From JAPLYB01 sp964500015 (GTDB lineage Archaea > Nanobdellota > Nanobdellia > Pacearchaeales > UBA284): a stretch of 47,659 nucleotides of DNA. The notes under the pieces were generated by a model. It was not told the DNA's origin, ran no database searches, and saw only the letters and a program-made list of their open reading frames with translations. Position numbers and translations under genes: made by a program. Below, in pieces: positions 8,062 through 16,264 of this stretch. How positions within the stretch are numbered: position 1 is the stretch's first letter; every line of letters begins with the position of its first letter. The stretch spans positions 1 through 47,659 of the forward strand of contig CAZCMN010000002.1 of the NCBI GenBank assembly GCA_964500015.1, in the 5' to 3' direction.

Positions 8062-8673
8062 ATGAACAAAAAAAGAGCATTATCTCAATTGAAAAGAATA
8101 AGAGAACTTGTTAAAGGAAGAGAAGATGTTCGTTTAGCTGCTGAATGGACAGAAGATTGGAAATGTTTGATTTCAACTATTTTATCTAGCCAGACAAAAG
8201 ATGAAACTACAATTTCTATATCAAATAAACTCTATAAGAAATATCCAACATTAAAAAAACTTGCAGGGGCAGAGTTAAGTAATATAAAGAGAATCATCAA
8301 ACCAGTAAACTTCTATAAAACTAAAGCTAAACATGTCTTGCTTACATCTAGGATTTTAATTAATACATATAACTGTAAAATTCCCCAAACGCGCGAAGAG
8401 CTGATGGAATTTCCAGGAGTTGGAAGAAAAGTAGCTAATGTTTATCTTGCAACACAGGGATATGACGAAGTGGGGGTGGACACTCATCTAGCCTACTGTT
8501 CTAGACGAATTGGTTGGAGTAAACAAAAAAATCCGCATAAAATAGAAGAGGATTTACGAAAACTTTTTCCAAGAAAGTATTGGAGAAGTTTAAATTACAT
8601 AATAGTGCGTTTTGGTAGAACCTACAATAGAAAAGAACAGAATAAAATTATTGATAAACTAAAGACAAGTTAG
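8062..8673 (+). CDS. nth: Endonuclease III (DNA glycosylase/AP lyase)
   Basis: A 203-residue HhH-GPD glycosylase for oxidised pyrimidines. The helix-hairpin-helix FPGVGRKVANVYLA near residue 116-129 contains the catalytic Lys (GRK). The catalytic Asp lies in GVDTHLAYCSRR near residue 140. The C-terminal four-cysteine iron-sulfur loop of E. coli Nth is absent; the protein ends RFGRTYNRKEQNKIIDKLKTS. The last ~35 codons are paralleled by a second, orphan tail at 9715-9834 beyond the homing-endonuclease gene, so the present 3' end was probably replaced when that gene arrived. Confidence 0.9.
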   Translation: MNKKRALSQLKRIRELVKGREDVRLAAEWTEDWKCLISTILSSQTKDETTISISNKLYKKYPTLKKLAGAELSNIKRIIKPVNFYKTKAKHVLLTSRILINTYNCKIPQTREELMEFPGVGRKVANVYLATQGYDEVGVDTHLAYCSRRIGWSKQKNPHKIEEDLRKLFPRKYWRSLNYIIVRFGRTYNRKEQNKIIDKLKTS

Positions 8674-8674
8674 T

Positions 8675-9673
8675 TCACTTAGTATTCCATGGTTTGATTA
8701 TAATATTCAATTTTCTAAGTTTTTCACTTTTTTGTGGAGAAGTAAATCCAATCTCATTTTGAAATTTCAGAAAATTACTTTTCTTGAAAATATCAAAATA
8801 AAATCTTTCTTTATCTCTTTTTAAATATCTCTTTATCTTACCAGGAAGTATATTGAATTCTTGTAATAAATTTCTGATAGTTTCAAGAGTTTCTTTATTA
8901 TCTTGAAATAGTCTTATACTCTTTTTCCCAACTGTGCTTTCATCATCATAAAACGCTCTAAGGAAACCCTTCTTAAATTCTGTATTGCTATTCCTTATTT
9001 CTTTTGTGATACTTTTTTCTTTTCCTATAGCAAAATTACCAAAAATTGCGTTTAGCACCAATCCACAAATTGTTGGATAAAATAACCCGCCATTTCTTCC
9101 ATCAATCAATTCATTAATGTGGTTAAGTCTTTTATCCCATTGTGTGTTACCATATTCTGGCGCTTTTTGCATCCAAATTCTGGGATTGACACCAAATATG
9201 TCTTTCATACTATCTGAAAATTCTTTTAATAATTCTTTTTCTGAATTTGAAAAGAAGACTTGTTGATATCTTTTATCAATTGAGCCATCCCCCATTATGT
9301 GGCCGACTATAGAGCCTAGTCTTTTATCTATTTTTATTGGGAATTTTGGAAAGATGGTTCCACTTCCAGCATTAAAAGAGAGTATGTTCTTTTCAATTTC
9401 TTGCCAATTAGTCTTGCTTAGCTTAGAGAGGATCACTAATTTGTTTAGAGGAATTGTTTGTTCGTATTTAGTCCAAGCATAAACAGTATAACAAGAATAC
9501 TCTGTTGTGAATTTTAATCCTAATTTTTTTATAAACTCTAAGTTGCAATGTGGTTTTTTTGAATTTGAAGCTTCGACTAACATAAATTTCAAAAAATTGT
9601 TGTTGATTTTTACATTAATTCTTCGAAATTTTTCACTGATTTCTGATAATCTTACCTCTTTTTTTAAGTTCAT
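8675..9673 (-). CDS. LAGLIDADG homing endonuclease, free-standing
   Basis: A 332-residue protein with two LAGLIDADG motifs, SIVGHIMGDGSID (residues ~120-132) and GFLRAFYDDEST (~233-244), each with the acidic residue needed for metal-dependent DNA cleavage. The N-terminal ~110 residues hold a helix-turn-helix-like region. It is not an intein: no splicing blocks and its own start and stop. It is tail-to-tail with nth (one base between the two stop codons). Upstream of its start on the other side lies a leftover nth 3' end, which marks it as an insertion in nth. Confidence 0.88.
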   Translation of the reverse strand: MNLKKEVRLSEISEKFRRINVKINNNFLKFMLVEASNSKKPHCNLEFIKKLGLKFTTEYSCYTVYAWTKYEQTIPLNKLVILSKLSKTNWQEIEKNILSFNAGSGTIFPKFPIKIDKRLGSIVGHIMGDGSIDKRYQQVFFSNSEKELLKEFSDSMKDIFGVNPRIWMQKAPEYGNTQWDKRLNHINELIDGRNGGLFYPTICGLVLNAIFGNFAIGKEKSITKEIRNSNTEFKKGFLRAFYDDESTVGKKSIRLFQDNKETLETIRNLLQEFNILPGKIKRYLKRDKERFYFDIFKKSNFLKFQNEIGFTSPQKSEKLRKLNIIIKPWNTK

Positions 9674-9714
9674 AATTGCTAAGTCTTCTCTAGTATTTAT
9701 ATTTTACTACTCAC

Positions 9715-9834
9715 GTGTTTTATATTCCTAAAAAGTATTGGAATTCTATAAATTATATTCTTGTTAGATTTGGAAGAATATACAATACAAGAAAAAAACA
9801 AGTTGAAAAATTAAAGAAAGAAAAGATAATATGA
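9715..9834 (+). pseudogene. Orphan 3' end of an endonuclease III gene
   Basis: Read in frame from 9715, this encodes ...YIPKKYWNSINYILVRFG followed by RIYNTRKKQVEKLKKEKII and a TGA. It aligns with the end of intact nth (FPRKYWRSLNYIIVRFGRTYN) without gaps over the first ~22 residues, with most positions identical or conservative. Both stretches share AAGTATTGGA at the DNA level. There is no start codon or upstream domain. It is best explained as the original nth tail displaced by insertion of the LAGLIDADG gene together with a replacement tail. Confidence 0.85.
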
Positions 9835-9868
9835 AAAAGTTTAAAAGTAGATTTCTCTCATTTATTAT

Positions 9869-10366
9869 ATGGCAATGCAAAAAACATTAGTCTTGATTAA
9901 GCCAGATGGCGTGCAGAGAGCACTTATTGGAAAGATTATTTCTAGATTTGAAGATGCTGGCTTGAAAATCATTGCAATGAAAATGCAATGGATAGATAAA
10001 AAATTTGCTGAGGAACATTATAGAGATGTTAAAGAAAGATATGACCAGAGAATTTTAGATAATCTTGTGAGATATATAAGAGAAGGTCCAGTTATAGCTA
10101 TGGTTGTTGAAGGAGTTGAAGCAATAAATGCTGTTAAAAAGATTATTGGTTCAACTTATCCTAGTGAGGCTGCTCCTGGAACAATAAGAGGAGATTTTGC
10201 ACATATGTCTAAAACTCATGCAAATGCAGATGATGGAAAAGTAGGAAATCTAATTCATGCTTCTACTGAAAAAGATGCTGAACACGAAATACCTTTATGG
10301 TTTACAAAGAAAGAAATGCATTCTTACAAAACAGTCCATGATTGGCATGTTTTGAATTTAAAATAA
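9869..10366 (+). CDS. ndk: Nucleoside diphosphate kinase
   Basis: A 165-residue Ndk that balances NTP and dNTP pools by phosphate transfer through an active-site histidine. Signatures are KTLVLIKPDGVQR at the start, the loop GTIRGDFAHMSK near residue 107, and GNLIHASTEKDAEHEI near 125-140 with the catalytic His. Between the last two is an insertion (THANADDGKVG), longer than in short bacterial Ndks and seen in some archaeal forms. ATG at 9869 or 9875 could be the start. It precedes the GNAT gene by 12 nt. Confidence 0.95.
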   Translation: MAMQKTLVLIKPDGVQRALIGKIISRFEDAGLKIIAMKMQWIDKKFAEEHYRDVKERYDQRILDNLVRYIREGPVIAMVVEGVEAINAVKKIIGSTYPSEAAPGTIRGDFAHMSKTHANADDGKVGNLIHASTEKDAEHEIPLWFTKKEMHSYKTVHDWHVLNLK

Positions 10367-10378
10367 AAGGAAGTTAAA

Positions 10379-10909
10379 ATGAAAAAAGGAGATTTGTTTA
10401 GTGTTAGGATAATCACTAAAAGATTGATTCTGGTTCCGATATCTTTAAAATATAAAAAAGATATTTTTCGTGAATTTACAAAAGAAATTACTTCTCTTAT
10501 GTTTCCTACAACACCTTCAAAAATAAAAGAAACTGAAGAATTTATTCTAGATTCTATTAAAGATATGAAAAAGAATGAAATCCTGCAGATGGTTATTCTG
10601 AATAAAAGAAAAGAATTTCTTGGATGCGTTGGTTTACATCATATTGATAAAAAGAATCCTGAATTAGGGGTTTGGTTAAAAAAATCTGCATATGGAAATA
10701 GTTATGGAAAAGAAGCGATTTTCGCGCTAAAAAAATGGGCAGATGAGAATATTCATTATGACTCTCTATTATATCCTGTTGATAAAGATAATATTGCGAG
10801 CAGGAAAATTCCAGAATCAATGAATGGAAAAATCTTTAAAAAATATAATCAAAAAAGTAAAAGCGGAAAAGTTTTGCATATATTAGAGTATGGGATATTA
10901 AGAGATTAG
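10379..10909 (+). CDS. GNAT acetyltransferase, RimJ/RimL type
   Basis: A 176-residue N-acetyltransferase. TKRLILVPISLKY is the usual RimJ/L opening. VILNKRKEFLGCVGLHHID and LGVWLKKSAYGNSYGKEA form the acetyl-CoA fold, where GNSYGKEA takes the place of the QxxGxG loop. The C-terminal DKDNIASRKIPESMN is the conserved 'N.aS..v.ek.G' segment. Likely substrate class is protein N-termini or small amines; not resolvable. It follows ndk closely with a GGAAG site at 10369-10373. Confidence 0.83.
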   Translation: MKKGDLFSVRIITKRLILVPISLKYKKDIFREFTKEITSLMFPTTPSKIKETEEFILDSIKDMKKNEILQMVILNKRKEFLGCVGLHHIDKKNPELGVWLKKSAYGNSYGKEAIFALKKWADENIHYDSLLYPVDKDNIASRKIPESMNGKIFKKYNQKSKSGKVLHILEYGILRD

Positions 10910-10916
10910 CAATTTT

Positions 10917-11351
10917 TTATTTAACTCCATAGCAAACTTTTAACACAGTGTCTTCATCTTCTATAAGATTAAGTTTTAATGCTTCTTCTGGTTTAAGCCA
11001 GGTAAACCCTTTGTTCTCTTCTAAATTAAGTTTTATTTCAGGCATTTTATCAATTTTTAAAGTTAGAACATGATAGATGTAGTGATATTCTGGATATTTG
11101 ACATAAAATTTTCGAGAATATTCAAAATTTTCAGGATTAATTTTTATTCCTAATTCTTCTTCCACTTCTCTTGAAAGGGCTTCATTTACAGATTCATTAT
11201 CATGGACTTTTCCTGCAGGCATGTCCCATGTATTGCCTTGTGGTTTTTGATCTTGTCTATGTAGCATTAAAACCTTTCCATCATGTTCCAAAAAACAAGA
11301 AACAACGTCAAATTTTCTATTAAAATTTTCTGGAATTTGGTTGGAGATCAT
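10917..11351 (-). CDS. Nudix hydrolase
   Basis: A 144-residue Nudix protein. The box GKVHDNESVNEALSREVEEELG is canonical (G-x5-E-x7-REVxEE-x-G) near residues 49-70, with the usual DMPAG lead-in. The N-terminal CFLEHDGKVLMLHRQDQKP is typical of enzymes acting on nucleotides or capped substrates. Second gene of a two-Nudix unit: the upstream Nudix ends one base before its start codon. Substrate unknown. Confidence 0.9.
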   Translation of the reverse strand: MISNQIPENFNRKFDVVSCFLEHDGKVLMLHRQDQKPQGNTWDMPAGKVHDNESVNEALSREVEEELGIKINPENFEYSRKFYVKYPEYHYIYHVLTLKIDKMPEIKLNLEENKGFTWLKPEEALKLNLIEDEDTVLKVCYGVK

Positions 11352-11352
11352 T

Positions 11353-11802
11353 TTATTTTAGCACTTCCAAGGCTTCTAAGGCCCATTCTTTTATTTCTGG
11401 AATTAAAGTAGTTTCATTTTCTAATTCTTCTTTAGAAAACCATTTTAAGGGTTTGCCTTCATCATCAATTTCAAAACATTTCTCACTTATGTCTTTAATT
11501 GTAGCTAAATATGTTAGATTAATATGTTTATGGTTTTCTTTGATATGGTCGATATGGATATTTAGCGGCTGAGGAAGATTAACAGTTTGTTTTTTGTTTA
11601 AAGAAAACAATTCAATATCTAAATTAGATTCTTCTTTTGCTTCTCTAATAACAGACTCACAAGGAAGTTCATTTTTTTCAATATGGTCGCCTATTGGAAC
11701 CCAATTGTTAACTTTTCTATTCCAAGTTAAGAGAACCTTGCCTTTATCAATAACAAAAACAGTTGAGATAAATTCTCTTATTATTTCTTTTTCTTCTTCC
11801 AT
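11353..11802 (-). CDS. Nudix hydrolase with altered box
   Basis: A 149-residue Nudix-fold protein. The box reads GDHIEKNELPCESVIREAKEES near residues 37-58. The RE..EE core and E-x7-RE spacing are intact. The conserved first Gly is shifted by one (Asp in its place), and the closing GU is replaced by NL. Hydrolysis may be retained since the metal-binding Glu residues are present. Co-oriented with and almost touching the next Nudix gene, so the two are probably one operon transcribed from the 11803-11909 gap. Confidence 0.82.
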   Translation of the reverse strand: MEEEKEIIREFISTVFVIDKGKVLLTWNRKVNNWVPIGDHIEKNELPCESVIREAKEESNLDIELFSLNKKQTVNLPQPLNIHIDHIKENHKHINLTYLATIKDISEKCFEIDDEGKPLKWFSKEELENETTLIPEIKEWALEALEVLK

Positions 11803-11909
11803 CTCTCCATAATGGTTATTGATTTTATAAAGTTTGTTAGGATAAAATGAATAAAATACATGTCTTTTATTACAGAAATACTATTAAATACCCGGTACTA
11901 AGTTAAAAT

Positions 11910-12377
11910 ATGCCAATTGAGGAAATCACCCCTAAGCAAAAACCAAGAGCAGGATTTGGAATCTTATTATTAAAAGATGGAAAAATCTTGCTGGGAAAGA
12001 GAAATGAAGATCCTGAGAAAGCATCTAGTTATTTACATGGTGAAGGAACATGGACTATGCCTGGAAGAAGCTTGAAATTTCATGAAGATTTGAAAGATGC
12101 TGCTTTGCGTGAAGTTTTAGAGGAAACCGGTATTTTATTAAGAAAAGAAGATCTGAAAATAGTTTCTGTAACTAATGATCTTGTTTCAGATAATCATTTT
12201 GTTACAATTGGCTGGTTTTGTAAAGAAGTCCCAAATAATCAAGAACCAAGGGTTATGGAGCCTGATGAAATCACAGAATGGAAATGGTTTGCTTTAGAGG
12301 ATTTACCAAAACCAATTTATTCTTCAAGTGAAAAACTTCTTAAGAATTATTTAGATGGAGAAATTTACAAATACTAA
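11910..12377 (+). CDS. Nudix hydrolase
   Basis: A 155-residue Nudix protein starting PIEEITPKQKPRAGFGILLL. The box is MPGRSLKFHEDLKDAALREVLEETG near residues 49-73, split here as SLKFHEDLKDAALREVLEET. Arg replaces the usual second Gly of PGG, while all catalytic Glu and Arg are kept. SYLHGEGTWTMPG before it resembles the dNTP-cleaning (MutT/ADP-ribose) branch. It is divergent from the two minus-strand Nudix genes, giving three tandem Nudix proteins and a fourth fused domain at 43.7 kb. Confidence 0.88.
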   Translation: MPIEEITPKQKPRAGFGILLLKDGKILLGKRNEDPEKASSYLHGEGTWTMPGRSLKFHEDLKDAALREVLEETGILLRKEDLKIVSVTNDLVSDNHFVTIGWFCKEVPNNQEPRVMEPDEITEWKWFALEDLPKPIYSSSEKLLKNYLDGEIYKY

Positions 12378-12456
12378 GGTAAATGTATTAAAATCAATTC
12401 ATTTGTTTTCAAAAAATAAAGATCTATAACTTACAGATCAAACGAAGTGCGAAGAT

Positions 12457-13926
12457 TTAGTAGCTTTTAGCAACATAAACAACTTCAGTGGCTTTTTTGT
12501 TGCAGAAGAGACATTTTCCTTTTGGAATTTCTTTTTTATCATGTCTGGTGCCTCGAACAAAAGCATTAAACTCTTTTTCAACTGTTTCTGCGCAAGAAAT
12601 TCCTTCCTTGTTTATAGAACAAAAATCAATTCTTGCTATTTTTTTATTTTCAAGTGCTTTTTGTAATTCTTGTTTTGTTTCACAATTAACTATTGTTTTT
12701 GCTATGAAAGAATCTGCTTTATCTTTTAATCTTTTATCAAATAATTCTCCTTGTTTTTTTAAGTCTCCGAGTTTTTTTATCTTGATTTTTTTATTTTCAT
12801 CCCGGATATACAAAGTATATTCCTTTGCTTTGATCTCTTGCTCTCCTATCTCGAGTCTTAATGGAACTCCTTTCATTTCCCAGAAATAGAATTTATTTCC
12901 TGGAGAAACATCTTTTTCATCTATTTTTGTTCTAATGCCTAAAGATTTTATTTCTTGTTCAATTTTTTTACATTCTTTCAGGATTTTTTCTTTAGTTTCT
13001 GTTTTATAGATTGGAACTATTACTAGTTGGGTTGGAGAAACCATAAATGGCAAGACTAAGCCTTTATTATCCCCATGTGTGGCAACTAAAGATGCTAAGA
13101 TTCTAGACATTGCAGGGCCGTAACAGGTTTGCCAGACATATTTGTCTTTTCCATCTTTATCTTTAAATTTGATATTAAATGTTTTTGCAAATTCTTGACT
13201 TAAAAGGTGTGTTGAAGGTTGTTGAATGACTTTTCCATCTGGAGTAAATGTATCTGAACTAACAGTATAAATTGCACCTGGAAACATATCCCAGACAGGC
13301 CTTCTTAATGGCAAGAAAGGAATTCCTAATTTTTGATGCATAACTTTTTCAGTTGTGTCAATATCTTCTGAAACTTGAGCTTCTGCTTCTTTTTGAGTTG
13401 CAAAACAATCATGTCCTTCTATCCAATAAAATTCTCTTGATCTTATTAAGGGTCTTGTTGCTTTTGTTTCATATCTCCATACTTGGCCCCTTTGGTAGAT
13501 TTTTAATGGTAAATCAGAATAACCTTGAATCCAAATAGAGTACATTGGATACATTGCTGTTTCTGATGTTGGGCGCATAGCTAGTTTTTCATCTAAGATG
13601 GTATTGCCTGCTTGAGTAACCCAGAAAACTTGGGGATTGAATCCTTCAATATGTTCTGCTTCTTTTTTAAGATTAGATTCTGGAATTAGGGCAGGAAACC
13701 AGCATGGTTCATGGCCTTTTTTTTGAAGTTCTTCTTCAAACAAGTCATACATAACTTCTATTATTCTGACTGCCCATGGTCTGAATACAACAAATCCCTT
13801 GATATTGCATCTTAAGTCAACTAATTCTGATTTTTCAATTATTTCAGAATACCATTGTGAAAATTCTTCTTCTTTGCTTTTGCTGAATGTAATCTTTGAT
13901 TGAGTTTGTTGAATTTCTTTTTCCAT
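12457..13926 (-). CDS. proS: Prolyl-tRNA synthetase, archaeal/eukaryotic type
   Basis: A 489-residue class IIa synthetase that charges tRNA-Pro. Class II motif 2 is RGQVWRYETKATRPLIRSRE followed by FYWIEGHDC near residue 145-173. Motif 3 is SRILASLVATHGDNKGLVLP near 272-291. The anticodon-binding domain follows, and the C-terminal zinc-like domain (CLFC near residue 474) ends VAKSY, with the conserved terminal tyrosine of archaeal ProRS. Length matches the family. The HEPN gene lies 15 nt upstream, co-oriented. Confidence 0.97.
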   Translation of the reverse strand: MEKEIQQTQSKITFSKSKEEEFSQWYSEIIEKSELVDLRCNIKGFVVFRPWAVRIIEVMYDLFEEELQKKGHEPCWFPALIPESNLKKEAEHIEGFNPQVFWVTQAGNTILDEKLAMRPTSETAMYPMYSIWIQGYSDLPLKIYQRGQVWRYETKATRPLIRSREFYWIEGHDCFATQKEAEAQVSEDIDTTEKVMHQKLGIPFLPLRRPVWDMFPGAIYTVSSDTFTPDGKVIQQPSTHLLSQEFAKTFNIKFKDKDGKDKYVWQTCYGPAMSRILASLVATHGDNKGLVLPFMVSPTQLVIVPIYKTETKEKILKECKKIEQEIKSLGIRTKIDEKDVSPGNKFYFWEMKGVPLRLEIGEQEIKAKEYTLYIRDENKKIKIKKLGDLKKQGELFDKRLKDKADSFIAKTIVNCETKQELQKALENKKIARIDFCSINKEGISCAETVEKEFNAFVRGTRHDKKEIPKGKCLFCNKKATEVVYVAKSY

Positions 13927-13941
13927 TTTTTACATGGTTTT

Positions 13942-14358
13942 TTATAAATTATTAAGATATTTGGCTTTTAAATGTTTAACTAATCTAATTATTTCAGATA
14001 CATTTTCTTTAACTTCTTCGGGTTTTATTGGTTTTCCATAATAACGTATTCCATTCCTTATTCTTCTTAATCTATCAAATTTTTGTGAAGCAATCGGCTC
14101 GTTTTTCAATTTTAGAAATTCTGTGAATGCTTCATGCGAATATATTTTATATCCCTCAAGAGAAGAAATTGCTTCTAGAATAGATCTTAAAATATCGTAA
14201 TAGCCAGTCATAACATTTCTGGCTGAAATTCCATCAATTTTAACTTTTTTCAAAAATTCATAATCTCTTTCTGAAAAAAGAATTAAAGATTTTATTAAGG
14301 CAAGGTCTTTTGAAGTTCTTTTTACCAAACCTTTTTTGATAAATTCTTCAAAACTCAT
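13942..14358 (-). CDS. HEPN-domain toxin of an MNT/HEPN pair
   Basis: A 138-residue helical protein starting MSFEEFIKKG. The C-terminal motif RRIRNGIRYYGKPI near residues 105-118 corresponds to the HEPN RxxxxH region, but the His position is Tyr. In characterised MNT/HEPN systems the nuclease HEPN is silenced when MNT adenylylates a nearby Tyr, so this Tyr-rich variant may be regulated or inactive. Its ATG overlaps the TGA of the MNT gene (ATGA), which indicates translational coupling. A start 15 nt further upstream exists but lies inside the partner gene. Confidence 0.78.
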   Translation of the reverse strand: MSFEEFIKKGLVKRTSKDLALIKSLILFSERDYEFLKKVKIDGISARNVMTGYYDILRSILEAISSLEGYKIYSHEAFTEFLKLKNEPIASQKFDRLRRIRNGIRYYGKPIKPEEVKENVSEIIRLVKHLKAKYLNNL

Positions 14359-14906
14359 TTTAATAACTCCCAATAGCCGTTTAAAACAATTCCATTGATG
14401 ATGCTGTTTAATAAAGGCTCTTTTTTTTGTTTCATTTCTTTTATTTCTTGATTTGAATGCAAAAATAATTGAATTTCATGTCCCAGTTTTTTTTCAAATT
14501 CTTTTAAATCCAAGTTCTTTTTAATTGAAGTTATAATAAATAAATCTATATCGCTTTTTTTAATATTCTCTGATTTTACAAAACTTCCGAATAAGATTAT
14601 TGCTTGCGGGTGATTTAATTGTTCATCTAGATATTCTAGGATGCCAGATTCCCGTATTTTTTTAAGGTTATAAAAAAGTTTTGCATCTTTAAATTGAAAA
14701 CTTTTTGAATTTGCTTTGAAAAGAAGATGGTTTAATCTTCTTTCTGAAACTAAAATTCCTTCTTTTTTTAATTCATTCAGATATTTTGAAATAGTAGTTG
14801 GAGATTTTTTCAATAATTTAGCTAATTCTCTGACATGAAACTCTCTTTCAGGTTCTTCAAAAAAATATCTTAATAATTTATTTTTTTCATCCATTTTCGT
14901 ATACAT
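14355..14906 (-). CDS. Winged-helix plus minimal nucleotidyltransferase (MNT) antitoxin
   Basis: A 183-residue fusion. Residues 1-65 form a winged helix (FHVRELAKLLKKSPTTISKY, then LNELKKEGILVSERR). Residues ~105-130 hold the nucleotidyltransferase motif LFGSFVKSENIKKSDIDLFI, i.e. GSx10DxD. The wHTH probably binds the repeated sites upstream (14908-14933), while MNT modifies the HEPN partner. A near-identical architecture occurs at 31.65 kb. The start at 14906 is close to the predicted transcription start; 14894 is an alternative. Confidence 0.85.
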   Translation of the reverse strand: MYTKMDEKNKLLRYFFEEPEREFHVRELAKLLKKSPTTISKYLNELKKEGILVSERRLNHLLFKANSKSFQFKDAKLFYNLKKIRESGILEYLDEQLNHPQAIILFGSFVKSENIKKSDIDLFIITSIKKNLDLKEFEKKLGHEIQLFLHSNQEIKEMKQKKEPLLNSIINGIVLNGYWELLK

Positions 14907-14907
14907 T

Positions 14908-14941
14908 TGTCCAGATAAATGAACAGTTGTCCATTTAAATA
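14908..14941 (-). promoter_or_regulatory. Promoter/operator of the MNT/HEPN pair
   Basis: On the minus strand, ATTTAAAT serves as TATA box (14934-14941). It is followed by the imperfect palindrome TGGACA-AC-TGTTCA (14920-14933) and another TGGACA (14908-14913). Three half-sites just after the TATA box suit repression by the wHTH-MNT protein. Confidence 0.6.
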
Positions 14942-14969
14942 CCTTTTGGTTTAAATTTATTCAAGAAGA

Positions 14970-15368
14970 TTAATCCGTAAAAGGATGTCTTTTTCTTTCA
15001 AAAATTCTGTCTTCAGGAATTACCCCTTTTATTTCATCTTCAAGACGAGTACGCACTCTTCTGTAGGTATCTTCATCTAGGTTTAATTCTTCTCTAATTT
15101 GTCTCAAATAATCAAATAACCCAAAAATTTGTTTACTGCTTGCGTAAACAACTGTATCAGTTGGACTTTTTATATCGAGAATTATGCCGTATCTGAATAC
15201 GTAGGCATTCCAATCCCTAATCATTTTTTTAACATCTGGTTTTTCAATTCCCATTTCTTCAACAATAACCGACAATAAATGTCCCGCGGGAATTCTAATA
15301 GCATCTAATAATTCTTTCTTGTTTCTTTTTAAACTTGCTTCATCAGCCCTAATTTCGCCTAATTTCAT
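14970..15368 (-). CDS. Uncharacterised small protein downstream of alaX
   Basis: A 132-residue soluble, mostly helical protein, rich in charged residues (KLGEIRADEASLKRNKKELL). No signal peptide, cysteine motif or membrane segment. It starts 3 nt after the AlaX stop codon in the same direction, so the two are almost certainly co-transcribed. I do not recognise the family. The pattern RVRTRLEDEIKGVIPEDRIF near the C-terminus may be a useful search seed. Confidence 0.7.
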   Translation of the reverse strand: MKLGEIRADEASLKRNKKELLDAIRIPAGHLLSVIVEEMGIEKPDVKKMIRDWNAYVFRYGIILDIKSPTDTVVYASSKQIFGLFDYLRQIREELNLDEDTYRRVRTRLEDEIKGVIPEDRIFERKRHPFTD

Positions 15369-15371
15369 TTT

Positions 15372-16163
15372 TTAATTTTCCAACGTAAAGTAAACTCTTC
15401 GTCTTTTAGCTCCTTTATTTTCAGCTGAGAGAAAAACTATTTTTCCAACTTCACTTGTGTTTTTAACATGTGTTCCTCCGTCAGCTTGTTTGTCAAAAGA
15501 TTCGATTTCAACAATTCTGATTTCTTTTAAGTCTGGAGGCAAGCCTTTAGCTAATTTGCACAGGCTTTTGTCATTAGCTAGCTGATCTTGAGAAATATAA
15601 TAAGATTTAATTGGCAGGTTCCATGAGACAATCTCATTTGCTGATTTAATATATTCTTTAAATGCTTCTTTATCAAAATTTTCTAAGTCAAAATCAACTC
15701 TAGATTTTTCTAAATCAAGCTGATTTCCAGTTATTAAAGCCTGAGTTTGCGTATGAATTATTGGGGATAAAATATGGGCTGCTGTATGCATTCTCATTAA
15801 TCTGTATCTTCTGCTCCAATTTAATTGGCATTTAACTTTATCACCGATTTTTAATCCTTCTTTATTAACTTCATGAGAGATTTTATCTTCAAATTTTCCA
15901 GTGTAGAGAACATTGAATTCGCTCAAAAATCCTTCAGATTTTTGGCGCTCCGAAAAACCCTGTTTTTCTAGAGCTTCATTGTTTTCAAGCTTTATAATTT
16001 TTCCAGTATCATAAGCTTGACCTCCAGAATTTGGATAAAAAGCTGTCTCATTGAGAATGATAAATTTTCCTTGTTTTTCACCATCTCCTGAAATTTCGAT
16101 AACTTCAGCTTCCCATTCCTTGAGATATGAATCATCTAAATAAAGGGGTTTTGTTTGTGTCAT
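15372..16163 (-). CDS. alaX: Alanyl-tRNA editing protein AlaX
   Basis: A 263-residue free-standing editing domain that hydrolyses mischarged Ser- or Gly-tRNA-Ala. NETAFYPNSGGQAYDTG near residue 38 and MHTAAHILSP near 132 (zinc-binding HxxxH) are diagnostic. The second zinc pair is in ADGGTHVKNTSEVG near 226, where Asp occupies the position that is Cys in AlaRS. I believe Asp occurs in other AlaX proteins, but this should be checked. Residues ~64-81 (ALEKQGFSERQKSEGFLS) are encoded entirely by an inserted family-1 palindrome, kept in frame. The insertion falls between conserved blocks, so function is probably retained. Confidence 0.92.
   Translation of the reverse strand: MTQTKPLYLDDSYLKEWEAEVIEISGDGEKQGKFIILNETAFYPNSGGQAYDTGKIIKLENNEALEKQGFSERQKSEGFLSEFNVLYTGKFEDKISHEVNKEGLKIGDKVKCQLNWSRRYRLMRMHTAAHILSPIIHTQTQALITGNQLDLEKSRVDFDLENFDKEAFKEYIKSANEIVSWNLPIKSYYISQDQLANDKSLCKLAKGLPPDLKEIRIVEIESFDKQADGGTHVKNTSEVGKIVFLSAENKGAKRRRVYFTLEN
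15921..15974. repeat. Family-1 palindromic element inside the alaX coding region
   Basis: Hairpin 1 is GCTCAAAAATC-CTTCA-GATTTTTGGC and hairpin 2 is GCTC-CGAAAAAC-CCT-GTTTTTC-TA-GAGC. The two are directly joined. The length is 54 nt, exactly 18 codons, so the alaX frame is preserved without stops. Structure and linker composition match the intergenic copies. Confidence 0.88.
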
Positions 16164-16264
16164 TTTATCTTAAGTAAATGATTGATTTTTATACTTTTGC
16201 TTTTTTTTCATTTGCAAACTTTTAAAAAACATTAATCCTAGTATTATAGATAAAAAGAGATAAG

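Noticed and set aside
8675..9673. LAGLIDADG protein as intein or group I intron product within nth
   Set aside because: It lies on the opposite strand with its own start and stop, lacks splicing blocks, and nth is continuous up to a normal stop codon.
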